Shown here: positions 35,084-44,124 of the stretch, one piece after another
Layout of the letters: each line of letters opens with the position of its first letter
How positions within the stretch are numbered: the stretch's first letter is position 1
NCBI GenBank assembly: GCA_029248265.1
Contig: JAQWJQ010000217.1
Coordinates: 1-53,006 of the forward strand
Direction: 5' to 3'
Source of the DNA: Planctomycetota bacterium
Lineage (GTDB): Bacteria > Planctomycetota > UBA1135 > GCA-002686595
DNA: 53,006 bases
The notes under the pieces: generated by a model
Database searches by the model: none
What the model saw: only the letters and a program-made list of their open reading frames with translations
Told to the model about the DNA's origin: nothing
Made by a program: the position numbers and the translations under genes

Positions 35084-36633
35084 CGGTGCGCCTCCCCCGA
35101 GGAGGGGCCTTGCGGCGAGTCCTCGGTCGCTCTCGGCGCCGGCTCGGCGCCCCCAACGGGGGGCGCCTCCAGCTCGTCGAGGGGCATCCGCAGCCGGGCA
35201 CGGGTCCCACCGTCGTCCATCGTGCGGATCTCGAAGGAGGCTTCCTCCTCGAAGAGTGCAGCCAGCCGCGTGCGTACGTGCCTCAGGCCGACGCCTTCCG
35301 AGCTCTCCTCGTCGAAGCCGCCGCCGTCGTCTTCGACGTCGATCAGGAGCTGGGTCCCGTCCTCGTTAGCGGCGGCGCGGAGGCGGACCACGCCGCCCGC
35401 CTTGGACGCGGCGATGCCGTGCTTGATGGCATTCTCTACGAGGGGCTGGGTGATGAGCGCCGGGACCTCGGCGGCGGCCAGGCGGGGGGGGATCTCGAGC
35501 TGGATCTGGAGCCGGTCTCCGAGCCTGAGCTGTTCGACCGCGAGGTAACGTTCTGCCAGCTCTACCTCCCGGCCGAGCGGGACGAACTGCTCGGGGCCTG
35601 CGTCCAGGGAGGTGCGAAGGAGGTCTCCGATACGGGCGAGCGCGCTCAGGGCCTCGGTGGACTGCGCGGCGCGGATCATGCCGCCCACCGAGTGCAGGGC
35701 ATTGAAGAGGAAGTGGGGGTGGAGTTGGCCCTTCAGAGCGGAGAGCTGAGCCGACGTCAAGGCCGCTTCAAGCCGGCTGGCTCGGAGCTTCAGGGCGGCG
35801 GCCTCTCGGTCCCTGGTGCGGCCGGTCAGGAAGGCGCGCGCTCCCAAGGCGAGCCCGATCAGCGCGAAGTAGATCAGGGCATAGCGGGGAGCGCGGAGCG
35901 TCCAGCGGCGCTGGAAGTCGAGTTGAACGTCGCCGGTGACGAAGCCGGAGGCGGTCATGCCGCCGTTGCGGCGTCGCCAGTCGGCGCGACCGCGCCACCC
36001 GTCGCCTCGCTCGCGGTTCGAGCGCGGGCCCGAGGCCCCTCGCTCCGAGCGGCTGCCCGGTGCTGGGGCCTTCCGGTCCTCCGTGTTGGAAGACTCGGGG
36101 GAGGCCTGGGCCCCAGCCGTACCCGAGTCGCCGGGAGCCTCGGCCGTCGGGCCTTGGCGCTCGCCGCGCTCCCACGGTGGACGTCGGCGTGTGGAGCTGG
36201 GATCCTGCTGCTCCAGCACGCGCTCGCGGAAGTGGGCGGTGACGCTTGGGCCTTGGACCCACGCGGTGAGCGAGTTCTCCAGCACCAGGAAAAGGGACGC
36301 GACCACCGCAGCGATGGGGAGGTGGCACGCGAGGGCCATCACTCCCCCCCGGGAGCGGCGTGCGATCGCGCCCGCGAGGGCCGAGAGGGGCGGAACGAGC
36401 AGCGCCCAGGCGAGCCAGATGACCCCTTGGCGGAGGACGAGGTCGCGCTCTTCAGGGCCCCCGCCCCAGGCTCGGCGGAGCTCCACCTCGCCAAAGGACG
36501 TCGCGGCCGTGGCGATGAGGGTGGCGACCAACAGCAGCACCGCCATCCTGAGCGGGCGGCGGAGCCAGGATTCAAGGTCCGCGAGTGCGCCGCTCTCGGA
36601 GTGGCTGGGTTGGAGTTCGGGGCGGGCCTTCAT
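35080..36633 (-). CDS. LytS/YehU-type sensor histidine kinase with Arg/Gly-rich outer loop
   Basis: This 517-aa protein has four membrane spans in its N-terminal half. Between spans 3 and 4 is a stretch of about 120 residues that is disordered and basic, with RERGDGWRGRADWRRR near its end; with the catalytic domain inside, this loop faces outward. The His_kinase domain (PF06580 type) carries QLHPHFLFNAL with the phospho-accepting His, and the HATPase has NAIKHG and DDGGGFD. ATG 36633 gives the expected first span; the frame to 36732 is rejected. GATACT is 6 nt upstream. Confidence 0.92.
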   Translation of the reverse strand: MKARPELQPSHSESGALADLESWLRRPLRMAVLLLVATLIATAATSFGEVELRRAWGGGPEERDLVLRQGVIWLAWALLVPPLSALAGAIARRSRGGVMALACHLPIAAVVASLFLVLENSLTAWVQGPSVTAHFRERVLEQQDPSSTRRRPPWERGERQGPTAEAPGDSGTAGAQASPESSNTEDRKAPAPGSRSERGASGPRSNRERGDGWRGRADWRRRNGGMTASGFVTGDVQLDFQRRWTLRAPRYALIYFALIGLALGARAFLTGRTRDREAAALKLRASRLEAALTSAQLSALKGQLHPHFLFNALHSVGGMIRAAQSTEALSALARIGDLLRTSLDAGPEQFVPLGREVELAERYLAVEQLRLGDRLQIQLEIPPRLAAAEVPALITQPLVENAIKHGIAASKAGGVVRLRAAANEDGTQLLIDVEDDGGGFDEESSEGVGLRHVRTRLAALFEEEASFEIRTMDDGGTRARLRMPLDELEAPPVGGAEPAPRATEDSPQGPSSGEAHR

Positions 36634-36639
36634 GGAACC

Positions 36640-36645
36640 AGTATC
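36640..36645 (-). promoter_or_regulatory. Possible -10 box (GATACT) before the histidine kinase gene
   Basis: On the minus strand GATACT is followed by GGTTCC and the ATG. It differs from TANNNT at the first position only if the box is read as TATACT-like, so it is weaker than the other members of the set. Confidence 0.3.
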
Positions 36646-36746
36646 GCATGCGGTGGGACCCGGTCCCAACACGCCGACTGCCGCCCACGATACGGGGCCA
36701 GGCCACGGCCTGGACACGACCACGGAGAGCAACGCCGGGACTCCCT

Positions 36747-36758
36747 CCCGAATTCGGG
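36747..36758. promoter_or_regulatory. 12-bp perfect palindrome upstream of the GCS2-CBS gene
   Basis: CCCGAATTCGGG is a perfect inverted repeat located where a -35 element would be relative to the TAAGAT box at 36770. It could be an operator. Confidence 0.35.
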
Positions 36759-36769
36759 CTCCGCATCGG

Positions 36770-36775
36770 TAAGAT
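36770..36775 (+). promoter_or_regulatory. Putative -10 box (TAAGAT) for a leaderless GCS2-CBS mRNA
   Basis: TAAGAT is followed by CAGCCC (6 nt) and the ATG. Confidence 0.45.
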
Positions 36776-36781
36776 CAGCCC

Positions 36782-38701
36782 ATGGGACACGATCAGGCGA
36801 GCACTTCAGGCGCCACCGAACTGCGCACGTTCATGCAGTCTGTCCTCGAGGACATCCGCGCCCTCGAACGGATGATCGACGAGGGGATGATCGAGCGGGA
36901 TGTACGCCGTATCGGCGCCGAGCAAGAGCTCTTCCTCGTGGACGAGGCCTGGCGGCCCATGGCGATCCAGAGCGCCATGCTCGAACGCCTCGGCGAGTCG
37001 AGCTCGAGCTTCACCCCGGAGTTGGCCAGCTTCAACATCGAGGCGAACCTGCAGCCGCAGGTGCTCTCGCCCACGTGCCTCATCGACATGCACGAGGAGC
37101 TGGACGATCTCATGCGCAGGGCCCGTGCGGCGGCCCAGGCGGAGGGGGGGCAGGTGTTGAACTGCGGCATCCTCCCCACTCTGGCCCAGTCCGACCTCTC
37201 CCTGTCGAACATGGCGGACAACCAGCGCTACCGGCAGCTCAACAAGGTGATGTCCGATCGGCGCGGGGGGCGCTTTGAGAGCCTGATCAAGGGGCTCGAC
37301 GAGCTCCGTGTCGTGCACGACAACGTGATGATGGAGGCCTGCAACACCTCCTTTCAGGTTCACTTCCAGGTGGGCGCCGAGGAGTTCGCGAACCTCTACA
37401 ACCTGGCACAGCTGGTCACCGGGCCGGTGCTGGCCGCCGCGGTCAACTCTCCCGTGCTGCTGCAGCACCGCCTCTGGCACGAGACCCGTGTCGCGCTCTT
37501 CGCTCAATCTCTCGACATCCGTAACGCCTCGCAGATGGCCCGCAACACGCGCCAGCGCGTGACCTTCGGGGACCGCTGGGTCGAGGGGGGCGTGCTCGAC
37601 ATCTTCCGGGAGGACGTCTCGCGCTTCCGGCTGCTGCTCGGGGGCGATACCGGCGGCAGCTCCATGGAGGCGCTGGAGCGTGGTGAGGTCCCGACGCTGG
37701 ACGCGCTGCGCATGCACAACGGCACCGTGTATCGCTGGAATCGTCCTTGCTATGGAATCTCCGAGGGCAAGCCGCACCTGCGGATCGAGAACCGTGTGTT
37801 GCCGGCTGGCCCCACGGTGGAGGACCAGATCGCGAACACGGCCTTCTATCTGGGGCTGATGATCGCCTTCGGGGAGGAGCTGGACGACGTGCGCCGTGTC
37901 ATGGAGTTTGACGACGCCAAGGGGAACTTCATGGCGGCGGCCCGCTACGGCCTCTCGGCCGAGTTGCGCTGGCTCGGTGGGCAGCGGGTGAGCGCGCGTG
38001 ATCTGATCCTCTCGGACCTGCTGCCGCGGGCGCGCGAGGGGTTGGCCTTCAAGGGCATCGAGCGGGCGGCCGCCGACCGCTACCTCAACCTCATCGAGGA
38101 GCGCGTGTCGAGCGGGCGAACCGGGTCCCAGTGGGCCCTGGACTCCCTGGCCCGGATGGGGTCCCGCGGCACGCTCGACGAGCGTCACCGCGCGCTCGCA
38201 TCAGCGACCTACGCGCGGCAGGCCGCCGGGCTGCCGGTCCACAAGTGGGCGCTCGCTGACCTCGACGAGATCTCGGATTGGCGCCACAGCTTCCGGACGG
38301 TGGGGCAGATCATGAGCCGAGACCTGTTCACCCTGCACCCCGAGGATGTGATCGATCTCGCCGCCAGCCTGATGGACTGGGAGCACATTCGGTACGTCCC
38401 GGTCGAGGACGACGAGGGGAAGCTCGTGGGCCTCCTCACCCAGCGCGGCCTCCTGCGCAGCCTCTCCACCCGGCAGGACGACAGCCAGGGGGGGCCGCTC
38501 TCTGTTCGAGACGTGATGGTGTCCAGCCCGGTCACCGTGGCGCCTGGTGATACGACGATCGCCGCGATCAAGGTCATGCGCGAGCACCGGATCGGTTGCC
38601 TCCCAGTGGTGGATAACGGCCGCCTGGCGGGGCTCGTGACCGAGCACGACTTCATCGGCGCCGCGGCGAACCTCCTCGAGGAGACGCTCCGGAGCCGCTG
38701 A
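36782..38701 (+). CDS. GCS2-type carboxylate-amine ligase with C-terminal CBS pair
   Basis: This 639-aa protein begins with a glutamate-cysteine ligase family 2-like domain (about 15-400), seen in RRIGAEQELFLVD and in LRIENRVLPAGPTVEDQIAN. Two CBS motifs follow at about 510-630, starting at GQIMSRDLFTLHPED and VRDVMVSSPVTVAPGD. CBS pairs usually bind adenine nucleotides and gate activity. The family is thought to form amide bonds with glutamate-like substrates, but this CBS-fused subgroup has no established product. An aspartoacylase-like hydrolase follows after 67 bp. Confidence 0.85.
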   Translation: MGHDQASTSGATELRTFMQSVLEDIRALERMIDEGMIERDVRRIGAEQELFLVDEAWRPMAIQSAMLERLGESSSSFTPELASFNIEANLQPQVLSPTCLIDMHEELDDLMRRARAAAQAEGGQVLNCGILPTLAQSDLSLSNMADNQRYRQLNKVMSDRRGGRFESLIKGLDELRVVHDNVMMEACNTSFQVHFQVGAEEFANLYNLAQLVTGPVLAAAVNSPVLLQHRLWHETRVALFAQSLDIRNASQMARNTRQRVTFGDRWVEGGVLDIFREDVSRFRLLLGGDTGGSSMEALERGEVPTLDALRMHNGTVYRWNRPCYGISEGKPHLRIENRVLPAGPTVEDQIANTAFYLGLMIAFGEELDDVRRVMEFDDAKGNFMAAARYGLSAELRWLGGQRVSARDLILSDLLPRAREGLAFKGIERAAADRYLNLIEERVSSGRTGSQWALDSLARMGSRGTLDERHRALASATYARQAAGLPVHKWALADLDEISDWRHSFRTVGQIMSRDLFTLHPEDVIDLAASLMDWEHIRYVPVEDDEGKLVGLLTQRGLLRSLSTRQDDSQGGPLSVRDVMVSSPVTVAPGDTTIAAIKVMREHRIGCLPVVDNGRLAGLVTEHDFIGAAANLLEETLRSR

Positions 38702-38768
38702 GCCTTTCGGGCGGCCTCTCGTAGGACCTCAAGTCCTGCCATCTGGGCTTCCGAAGAGCCCCGATAGC

Positions 38769-39962
38769 ATGAGTGAGGCAAGCGTCGATCCCGGGCAGGC
38801 AGCCCGCCGCGGTCCAGCGGAGGGCCCCTTCCGGGGGGGCGTGGAGCGAGAGCTCGGGGTGAAGGACGACGGTCGCGCGGGGCCGCTTGTGCTCATCACT
38901 GCGGGCCTCCACGGCAATGAGCCGGCGGGCGTCGTGGCCGCTCGGAGGGTGCTGGCGGAGATCTCCGGGGGGACCACCGCGGGGCGCGTGGTCGCGCTCG
39001 CAGGGAACCGAGGCGCGCTCATGCGTGGGGAACGCCACGGAGGGCAGGACCTCAACCGGCTCTGGAGGGCCCCGATCCTGGCCGACCTGATGGCGCAAGA
39101 CCCCGCCGACGATCGAGTGGATGAGGCCGAGCTGAGAGAACTCTTGGGCGTCATCGAGCGAGAGCGAGGAGCTGCCCACGGTGCGGGGCGTGAGGTGATC
39201 CTGCTCGACCTGCACTCGACCTCCGCAGCAGGGGGCCCCTTCAGCGTGGTCCCCGACGTGGTCAGGAGCCGCCGGCTCGCCCGTGCCATCGGGCTCCCTG
39301 TCGTGCTCGGCCTCGAGCAGCGGATCGAGGGGCCCCTCTTGACCTGGATCGTCGGGCAGGGGGAGGTCGGTGTCGTCCTCGAGGGGGGGCAGCACGAGGA
39401 CCCGCAGACCGTGGAGGTGCTCGTCGACGCCTTGCACGTCGCGCTCCAACACGCGGGCGTCACAGGGGGCGACCTGGCGCGCGCGCGGGAGGCCCGTGGG
39501 CGGATCGATGTGATTCGTGGAGACGTCCCGCCGGTGCTCGACATGGTCTACGCGCACCCGATCGAGCCGGAGGACGGGTTCGTGATGGAGCCCGGCTGGA
39601 GCAACTTCCGGCCGGTCTGCACCGGGCAGGGGCTCGGCCTCCAGAGAGGGGAGGTGGTCCAGGCGCCCATCGACGCCTTCATGCTCATGCCGCTCTACCA
39701 GGGGCTCGGCTCGGAGGGCTTCTTCCTCTGCGAGCGGGTCAGCCGCTCGTGGCTCACGGCCTCGCGGGTGGTTCGGTGGCTGCGGCTCGACTGGATGCTC
39801 TGGCTGCTGCCGGGGGTGCGGGCCGTCCGCTCCACGGGACGAGGGGTCTTGTGCTCCGCGCCCGCCTCACGGCGGACGGAGTCGTGGCTGGCCCTGTTTG
39901 GCTATCGCACCTCGACCCGCACGGGGGACGAGATCATGTGGACCCGGCGCCGCGCGCGGTAG
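38769..39962 (+). CDS. Succinylglutamate desuccinylase / aspartoacylase family (AstE/AspA-like)
   Basis: This 397-aa zinc carboxypeptidase-fold hydrolase has the ligand motif GLHGNEPAG (His, Glu), the third ligand in LDLHSTS and a catalytic glutamate in LEGGQHEDP. It should cleave an N-acyl amide. The C-terminal 90 residues are a basic, Trp-rich extension without recognised domain. Its partner gene encodes a ligase of amide-forming family, so the two may make and break related amides. The 67-bp gap upstream holds a short AGGAC/GTCCT stem near 38724-38738. Confidence 0.87.
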   Translation: MSEASVDPGQAARRGPAEGPFRGGVERELGVKDDGRAGPLVLITAGLHGNEPAGVVAARRVLAEISGGTTAGRVVALAGNRGALMRGERHGGQDLNRLWRAPILADLMAQDPADDRVDEAELRELLGVIERERGAAHGAGREVILLDLHSTSAAGGPFSVVPDVVRSRRLARAIGLPVVLGLEQRIEGPLLTWIVGQGEVGVVLEGGQHEDPQTVEVLVDALHVALQHAGVTGGDLARAREARGRIDVIRGDVPPVLDMVYAHPIEPEDGFVMEPGWSNFRPVCTGQGLGLQRGEVVQAPIDAFMLMPLYQGLGSEGFFLCERVSRSWLTASRVVRWLRLDWMLWLLPGVRAVRSTGRGVLCSAPASRRTESWLALFGYRTSTRTGDEIMWTRRRAR

Positions 39963-39983
39963 GCGACACCTCCCCGGCGGGGC

Positions 39984-40436
39984 TCAGGTGGCGAAGTCGA
40001 TCGCTCCCTGGGGGAGCAGGTAGACGATCAGCATCCTGCCGCCGCTGACCGTGGGGACGTGCTCGCTCCCCGGAGGCTCCACGACCCAGCCGGGCGCGTG
40101 TCCCCCGAACGTGGGGGCGCCCTCGAGGGGCACGCACCAGTTCACCTCGCCGTTCGGGTGCCGGTGGCGCGGCCCGGCGCCCGTCATGTCCACGACGTCG
40201 ATCGAGAAGTCCGCCGTCTCCTCGCTGGCCTTGGCCGCGCGGCTGTAACGGACCGGGGGGGCGCCTCGATCTGCGACCTTGCCGGCCTCAAGGAGCTCGA
40301 CAAGCGCCTGGCTGAGGCGCAGGCCCTCCGGAGAGCCAGGATCGAGCCTGGCGGTGAGCTCTGCGCAGGCGGCTTCGGGGTCGGTCAGGGCGACGCCGGC
40401 GGCGGCGTCGATGAGGGGCTTGAAGATCTCGAGCAT
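39984..40436 (-). CDS. DUF4863 cupin, 4-hydroxylaminobenzoate lyase (PnbB)-like
   Basis: This 150-aa protein has a helical N-terminus and a C-terminal cupin core with RHRHPNGEVNWCVPLEG, PTFGGHAPGWVVEPPGSEHVPTV and YLLPQGAIDF. These blocks match PnbB, which converts 4-hydroxylaminobenzoate to protocatechuate. No nitrobenzoate reductase or aromatic ring-cleavage gene is near, so the true substrate may differ. It diverges from the GT-C-like gene by only 51 bp. Confidence 0.8.
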   Translation of the reverse strand: MLEIFKPLIDAAAGVALTDPEAACAELTARLDPGSPEGLRLSQALVELLEAGKVADRGAPPVRYSRAAKASEETADFSIDVVDMTGAGPRHRHPNGEVNWCVPLEGAPTFGGHAPGWVVEPPGSEHVPTVSGGRMLIVYLLPQGAIDFAT

Positions 40437-40474
40437 CGGCGGGACGGTTCACTGGGACGAGGGGCCTGTGAGGT

Positions 40475-40480
40475 TACTCT
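40475..40480 (+). promoter_or_regulatory. Putative -10 box (TACTCT) for a leaderless GT-C-like mRNA
   Basis: TACTCT is followed by TTCCACC (7 nt) and GTG 40488. A TAACCT on the minus strand (40471-40476) overlaps it by two bases and could serve the divergent cupin gene. Confidence 0.4.
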
Positions 40481-40487
40481 TTCCACC

Positions 40488-42707
40488 GTGCAGCCTCTCC
40501 TGAAGAGACTTCTGATCATCGTCGCGTGCCTCGCGCTCGCCTGGTCGGCCCACCGTCCGCTCCTGGGCGCCGGCTTCCTGGGCTCGGACGCGTCGGTACT
40601 GGAAGACACCCAGCGTGCGTTCGAGGTCGAGGAAGGCGGCGCCCCCTGGGGCGTGGCCGCGGTCGACCACCGGCCTGTCGCCGCGCTCTCCCTGGCGTTC
40701 TCGCGGTCCCTGCGGGCGGCCGAGGGCATCTACACCGCCGGGGACGCAGGCCGCCTCCGATTGGAAGGGCTGCTCCTCCTGGTCATGGCAGCGTTCGGGG
40801 TGCGCAGCGCCGTCGCGAGGGCGATGGAGCCCTGGACTGGCCGTGAGCACGCCCGCGCGGCAGGGGTCGCCTCGGGGGCGCTGCTGCTCGTCCACCCCCT
40901 GCTCGTCCCGCTCGCCGCGCACCTGCCCGCGAGAGGGGACGCGATCGGGCTCGCCGCCAGCGCGTGGTCCGTCGCCTTCCTGTTGCGTGGTCGGCAGCAC
41001 CGCCGCACGGGGTTTCTGGTGGTGGCGTTCGGGCTCGCCCTTCTGGCCGCCGCCGCGTCCCCGGCAGCGCTCATCCTGTTGCCGTTGAGCTTCGGGCTGG
41101 AGCTGGTCGCCGCGCACCGGCATCGCCCGTTCCAGGTCAGGCTTCGGACCGCCCTCCAGGTGGCCGCAGGGTACGGGGTGGCGCTGCTGCTCGAGTTTGG
41201 CGTGCGCCTCACCATGAAGCCGCCCACCATCACGACGGAGGTGACCGAGCCTCTGGACCCGGCGTTGATCTTCGCAGGGGACGGAGGGGGGATCCTCCGC
41301 CTCCTCGCGATCTCCGCTGAGAAGGTCGGCGTGGTCGTGCTCCCCGTGAACACGACAGGCGTAGGCGCGATGGGGTACGGCCTCGCTGTCCTCGCGCTCC
41401 TCGTGGCGTTGCACCCGGGGATCGTCGCGGCGCGCGCGGCGCCGCGCCTCTGGGGCCGGTTCCTCGGAGGCTGGGCCGTGGCGCTCATAGTGTTGCTGTT
41501 GCTCGGTACGAGGGAGCGGTTCCTGCCGTCCAACCTCGGCGACCTACAGGGGGCGACGTTCCTGGGCGTGTGTATGGCGGTCGGGCTGGGCACGTCGGCA
41601 ACGGCCCTCGCCGGAATGCGCCGGACGCTGCTGCCTGTCACTGTCGGGGCGCTCTACGCCTTCCTCGCCGCGGGGAGCGGGCAGACGATCGAGGAGGCCG
41701 CGGCAGAGGTGGGGGCGCTGCAGGACGCTGTGCTTGAGGCGGCGCGGGAGGACGGCTGGAATCGAACCGTCGTGGTGCTTGACCCGCCGCGCGTGGTCGC
41801 GGGCGTCCGGGCGCTCCGGCAGCAGGAAGACCGGAGCCTCGCGTCGGCGCCGTTTGTCCCGCGAGGGTCAAAGCCCGTCAGGGTCCTGGGGCTGGAGAGC
41901 GCTGCCTTCTGGGCAGTGGCGAGCGACTCCGAGGAATTCCGCGCGCTGAGGGCCGGAGGCGTGACGTTGCTGCTTCCTCCCGAGGCGTTCGACTTGACCG
42001 TGGGCGCCACGGCTGACGCGCGCCCGGGACGCGAGCGGCGCGCCGTGCGCCTCTCGCCCCCGCGCGCCGCGACCTCGCTCGGCGAGCGCGGCGAGTTCGG
42101 CTGGGTGGGCGAGGGGGCCTCACCGGTCTCGCGCGCCTTCGATCCCTTCGAGGCGACCACCATTCGGGTCATCGCCCGGACGGCGAGCGAGGGCGAACCT
42201 GTTGAGCTCTCGACGCCGGTGGTCCGATGGCGGGGCTCGGCGAGCGGCGAATCCGAAGGGACCTCTCAGGGGGTCTGGGTCCGCGGCGAGGGAGGGCGTT
42301 CAGAGGCGGTCTTCCAGCCCGGGGGCGACCTCGACTGGCTCGCTGCAGGTGATGTCATCTCGGTGTGGTTCCCCGGCACCCTGGCCCGCCCGGACGCGGT
42401 GGTCGTCGAGGCCGCACCACGTGCGCTCCCTGAGTCGGTGGTCCCGCGGGTCGTCGGCGAGGACTGGACCTTCGACCTCGGCGGGGCAGAGCTGTTCCCC
42501 GCGATGGACGAGGTGCCCGAGGAGTGGGTGCTTTGGGTCGTGGACCCACGTAGCGGCAACTCGCTCGAGCTTGAGGTGCGCGTGGCTGCGACCGGCCGCC
42601 TCACGGCGGACGGCGCCGCGTGCTTCCATGACGTCGACGTGATCTGGATCCTCGATCGGCGACTGGATGGAGTCCCGGTGGACCGAGCGCGCGGGCGCCG
42701 CCGCTAG
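40488..42707 (+). CDS. GT-C-like integral membrane protein
   Basis: This 739-aa protein has about nine hydrophobic spans in its first 350 residues, then a soluble C-terminal part of about 380 residues. The outer loop after the first span, with [12 protein letters not shown] and [16 protein letters not shown], is arranged like the acceptor loop of GT-C glycosyltransferases and TMTC/DUF1736 proteins, which use a lipid-linked sugar. No metal-binding DxD is certain, so the enzymatic role is unproven. The GTG start is preferred over the long frame beginning at 40059, which crosses the cupin gene. Confidence 0.75.
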   Translation: MQPLLKRLLIIVACLALAWSAHRPLLGAGFLGSDASVLEDTQRAFEVEEGGAPWGVAAVDHRPVAALSLAFSRSLRAAEGIYTAGDAGRLRLEGLLLLVMAAFGVRSAVARAMEPWTGREHARAAGVASGALLLVHPLLVPLAAHLPARGDAIGLAASAWSVAFLLRGRQHRRTGFLVVAFGLALLAAAASPAALILLPLSFGLELVAAHRHRPFQVRLRTALQVAAGYGVALLLEFGVRLTMKPPTITTEVTEPLDPALIFAGDGGGILRLLAISAEKVGVVVLPVNTTGVGAMGYGLAVLALLVALHPGIVAARAAPRLWGRFLGGWAVALIVLLLLGTRERFLPSNLGDLQGATFLGVCMAVGLGTSATALAGMRRTLLPVTVGALYAFLAAGSGQTIEEAAAEVGALQDAVLEAAREDGWNRTVVVLDPPRVVAGVRALRQQEDRSLASAPFVPRGSKPVRVLGLESAAFWAVASDSEEFRALRAGGVTLLLPPEAFDLTVGATADARPGRERRAVRLSPPRAATSLGERGEFGWVGEGASPVSRAFDPFEATTIRVIARTASEGEPVELSTPVVRWRGSASGESEGTSQGVWVRGEGGRSEAVFQPGGDLDWLAAGDVISVWFPGTLARPDAVVVEAAPRALPESVVPRVVGEDWTFDLGGAELFPAMDEVPEEWVLWVVDPRSGNSLELEVRVAATGRLTADGAACFHDVDVIWILDRRLDGVPVDRARGRRR

Positions 42708-42710
42708 TAT
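42705..42710 (+). promoter_or_regulatory. Putative -10 box (TAGTAT) for a near-leaderless queF mRNA
   Basis: TAGTAT overlaps the TAG stop codon of the preceding gene (42705-42707) and ends 10 nt before ATG 42721. Confidence 0.4.
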
Positions 42711-42720
42711 CCTTCCGACC

Positions 42721-43071
42721 ATGTCGACCCAGCCCTCAACCTCCCTAGAGTCCTTCCCGAACCCGAACCCCGGCCGCGATTACGAGATCCGTTTCGACTG
42801 CCCGGAGTTCACCTGCGTCTGCCCCAAGACCGGGCAGCCGGACTTCGCGACCATCCGGATCCGTTACACGCCGGATGAGCGGTGCGTGGAGCTCAAGAGC
42901 TTGAAGCTCTACCTCTGGTCCTACCGGGACGTGGGCTCGTTCCACGAGGCGATCACCAACAAGATCATGGATGACCTCGTGGAGGCGGTCGCCCCGAAGA
43001 AGATGGTGGTCGAGGGGGACTTCTACGTGCGTGGCGGCATCGGCACGGTCGTCGAGGTCCAGCACCCCTGA
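42721..43071 (+). CDS. queF: NADPH-dependent 7-cyano-7-deazaguanine reductase
   Basis: This 116-aa enzyme reduces preQ0 to preQ1 in queuosine biosynthesis. The active-site cysteine lies in [13 protein letters not shown], the substrate-binding [14 protein letters not shown] motif follows, and FHEAITNKI is the family QueF motif. The length fits the single-domain (type I) enzyme. No other queuosine gene is adjacent. The start is chosen for family length; the frame to 42667 overlaps the upstream gene. Confidence 0.95.
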   Translation: MSTQPSTSLESFPNPNPGRDYEIRFDCPEFTCVCPKTGQPDFATIRIRYTPDERCVELKSLKLYLWSYRDVGSFHEAITNKIMDDLVEAVAPKKMVVEGDFYVRGGIGTVVEVQHP

Positions 43072-43095
43072 GCGCGGGGCAGGCGGGCGCCCTGG

Positions 43096-44124
43096 CTACT
43101 GGGCTCGCAGGGCGTGGTCGATGGCCGGCAGGACCTCGGCGTAGCGACGGTCCAGCCCGAAGTGCCCGCCCCCATGCTCCACATGTCGGTGGGGGATGGC
43201 CAGGTCGTCGAGGACTCGGACGAGCCTGCGGAGTCCGAACTGGAGGCCGAACTCATCCTTCAGGCCAGCCTCGAGGTAGAGGAGCTTCAAGTCCCTGAGC
43301 GCGTCTGCGTGGTCGGGCGCGGCGACCACCGGGTCAAAGGAGAGGAAGCGGTCCCATACGTCCGCCCGGCGGGCGCACGTGGAGGGGTCAAAGGGGAGGT
43401 CAAAGCCGAGGGGGGACTCGGGGTTTGGCGCGTAGCAGGCGGACATGGCTAGCACGTTGATCGCGGCGTGCCCGTCGCCGCCCAGGTCATGCCCGTCGGA
43501 GAACTGCTCCAGCCAGGGGCCCGGGTTCCCGTCGTGGGGGAGCAGCGCCCGCGCGGCGGCCACCATCTCGGCGCCGAGGGGGAGCTCGAAGTCGCAGTCG
43601 CCGCTGATTGAGGCTGCCGCCTGAAAGACGCCCGGGTAGCGCATGGCCAGGTGCAGCGCGCCAAACCCTCCGGAGCTCTTGCCGCACACGGCGCGCGCGC
43701 CAGCGAGGGTCGGGTAGGCGCTGTCCACGAAGGCGACGAGTTCCGTCGCTACGTAGTCGGCGTAGCGGCCGGTGGCGCCGCTGTTGACGTACTGGCTCCC
43801 CCCGAGCCGAGTGAACGCGTCGGGCATGACCAGGATGCACCCGGGAGCCCCGGATGCGGCGAGGGCCCGGTCGTAGGCGAGGGCGGCCCCGGTCTTCCAC
43901 GGGTGGGTCTCCAGCATCGACTGTCCCCGACCGGTGAAGCCGGCGAGGCAGAAGATCACGGGCAGGTCCTCCCCGTCCAGGGCTGCGGGCGGGAGGTAGA
44001 CGGGGACCTCGCGGAGGTGGGGGTCCCCGAGGGCGTTGTCGCGGAGCACCTCGCTCTCGAAGGGCCGGGCCTCCACCGCGCCGAGGAAGGCGGACGGGTC
44101 ACGCCGGAACTGGGCCCCGCTCAA
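43096..44124 (-). CDS. Esterase D/putative esterase family hydrolase
   Basis: This 342-aa alpha/beta hydrolase has the nucleophile elbow GKSSGGFGA, an upstream FCLAGFTGRGQSM oxyanion loop and a terminal HGGGHFG histidine region. It belongs to the Esterase (PF00756) group that includes S-formylglutathione hydrolase and enterochelin esterases; the substrate is not clear. The start is TTG within the adenosine deaminase stop (TTGA, 44121-44124), so the pair is coupled. Confidence 0.87.
   Translation of the reverse strand: MSGAQFRRDPSAFLGAVEARPFESEVLRDNALGDPHLREVPVYLPPAALDGEDLPVIFCLAGFTGRGQSMLETHPWKTGAALAYDRALAASGAPGCILVMPDAFTRLGGSQYVNSGATGRYADYVATELVAFVDSAYPTLAGARAVCGKSSGGFGALHLAMRYPGVFQAAASISGDCDFELPLGAEMVAAARALLPHDGNPGPWLEQFSDGHDLGGDGHAAINVLAMSACYAPNPESPLGFDLPFDPSTCARRADVWDRFLSFDPVVAAPDHADALRDLKLLYLEAGLKDEFGLQFGLRRLVRVLDDLAIPHRHVEHGGGHFGLDRRYAEVLPAIDHALRAQ

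Noticed and set aside
40059-40487. N-terminal extension of the GT-C-like gene
   Set aside because: It overlaps the cupin gene on the other strand and lacks a membrane segment; GTG 40488 starts just before the first span.
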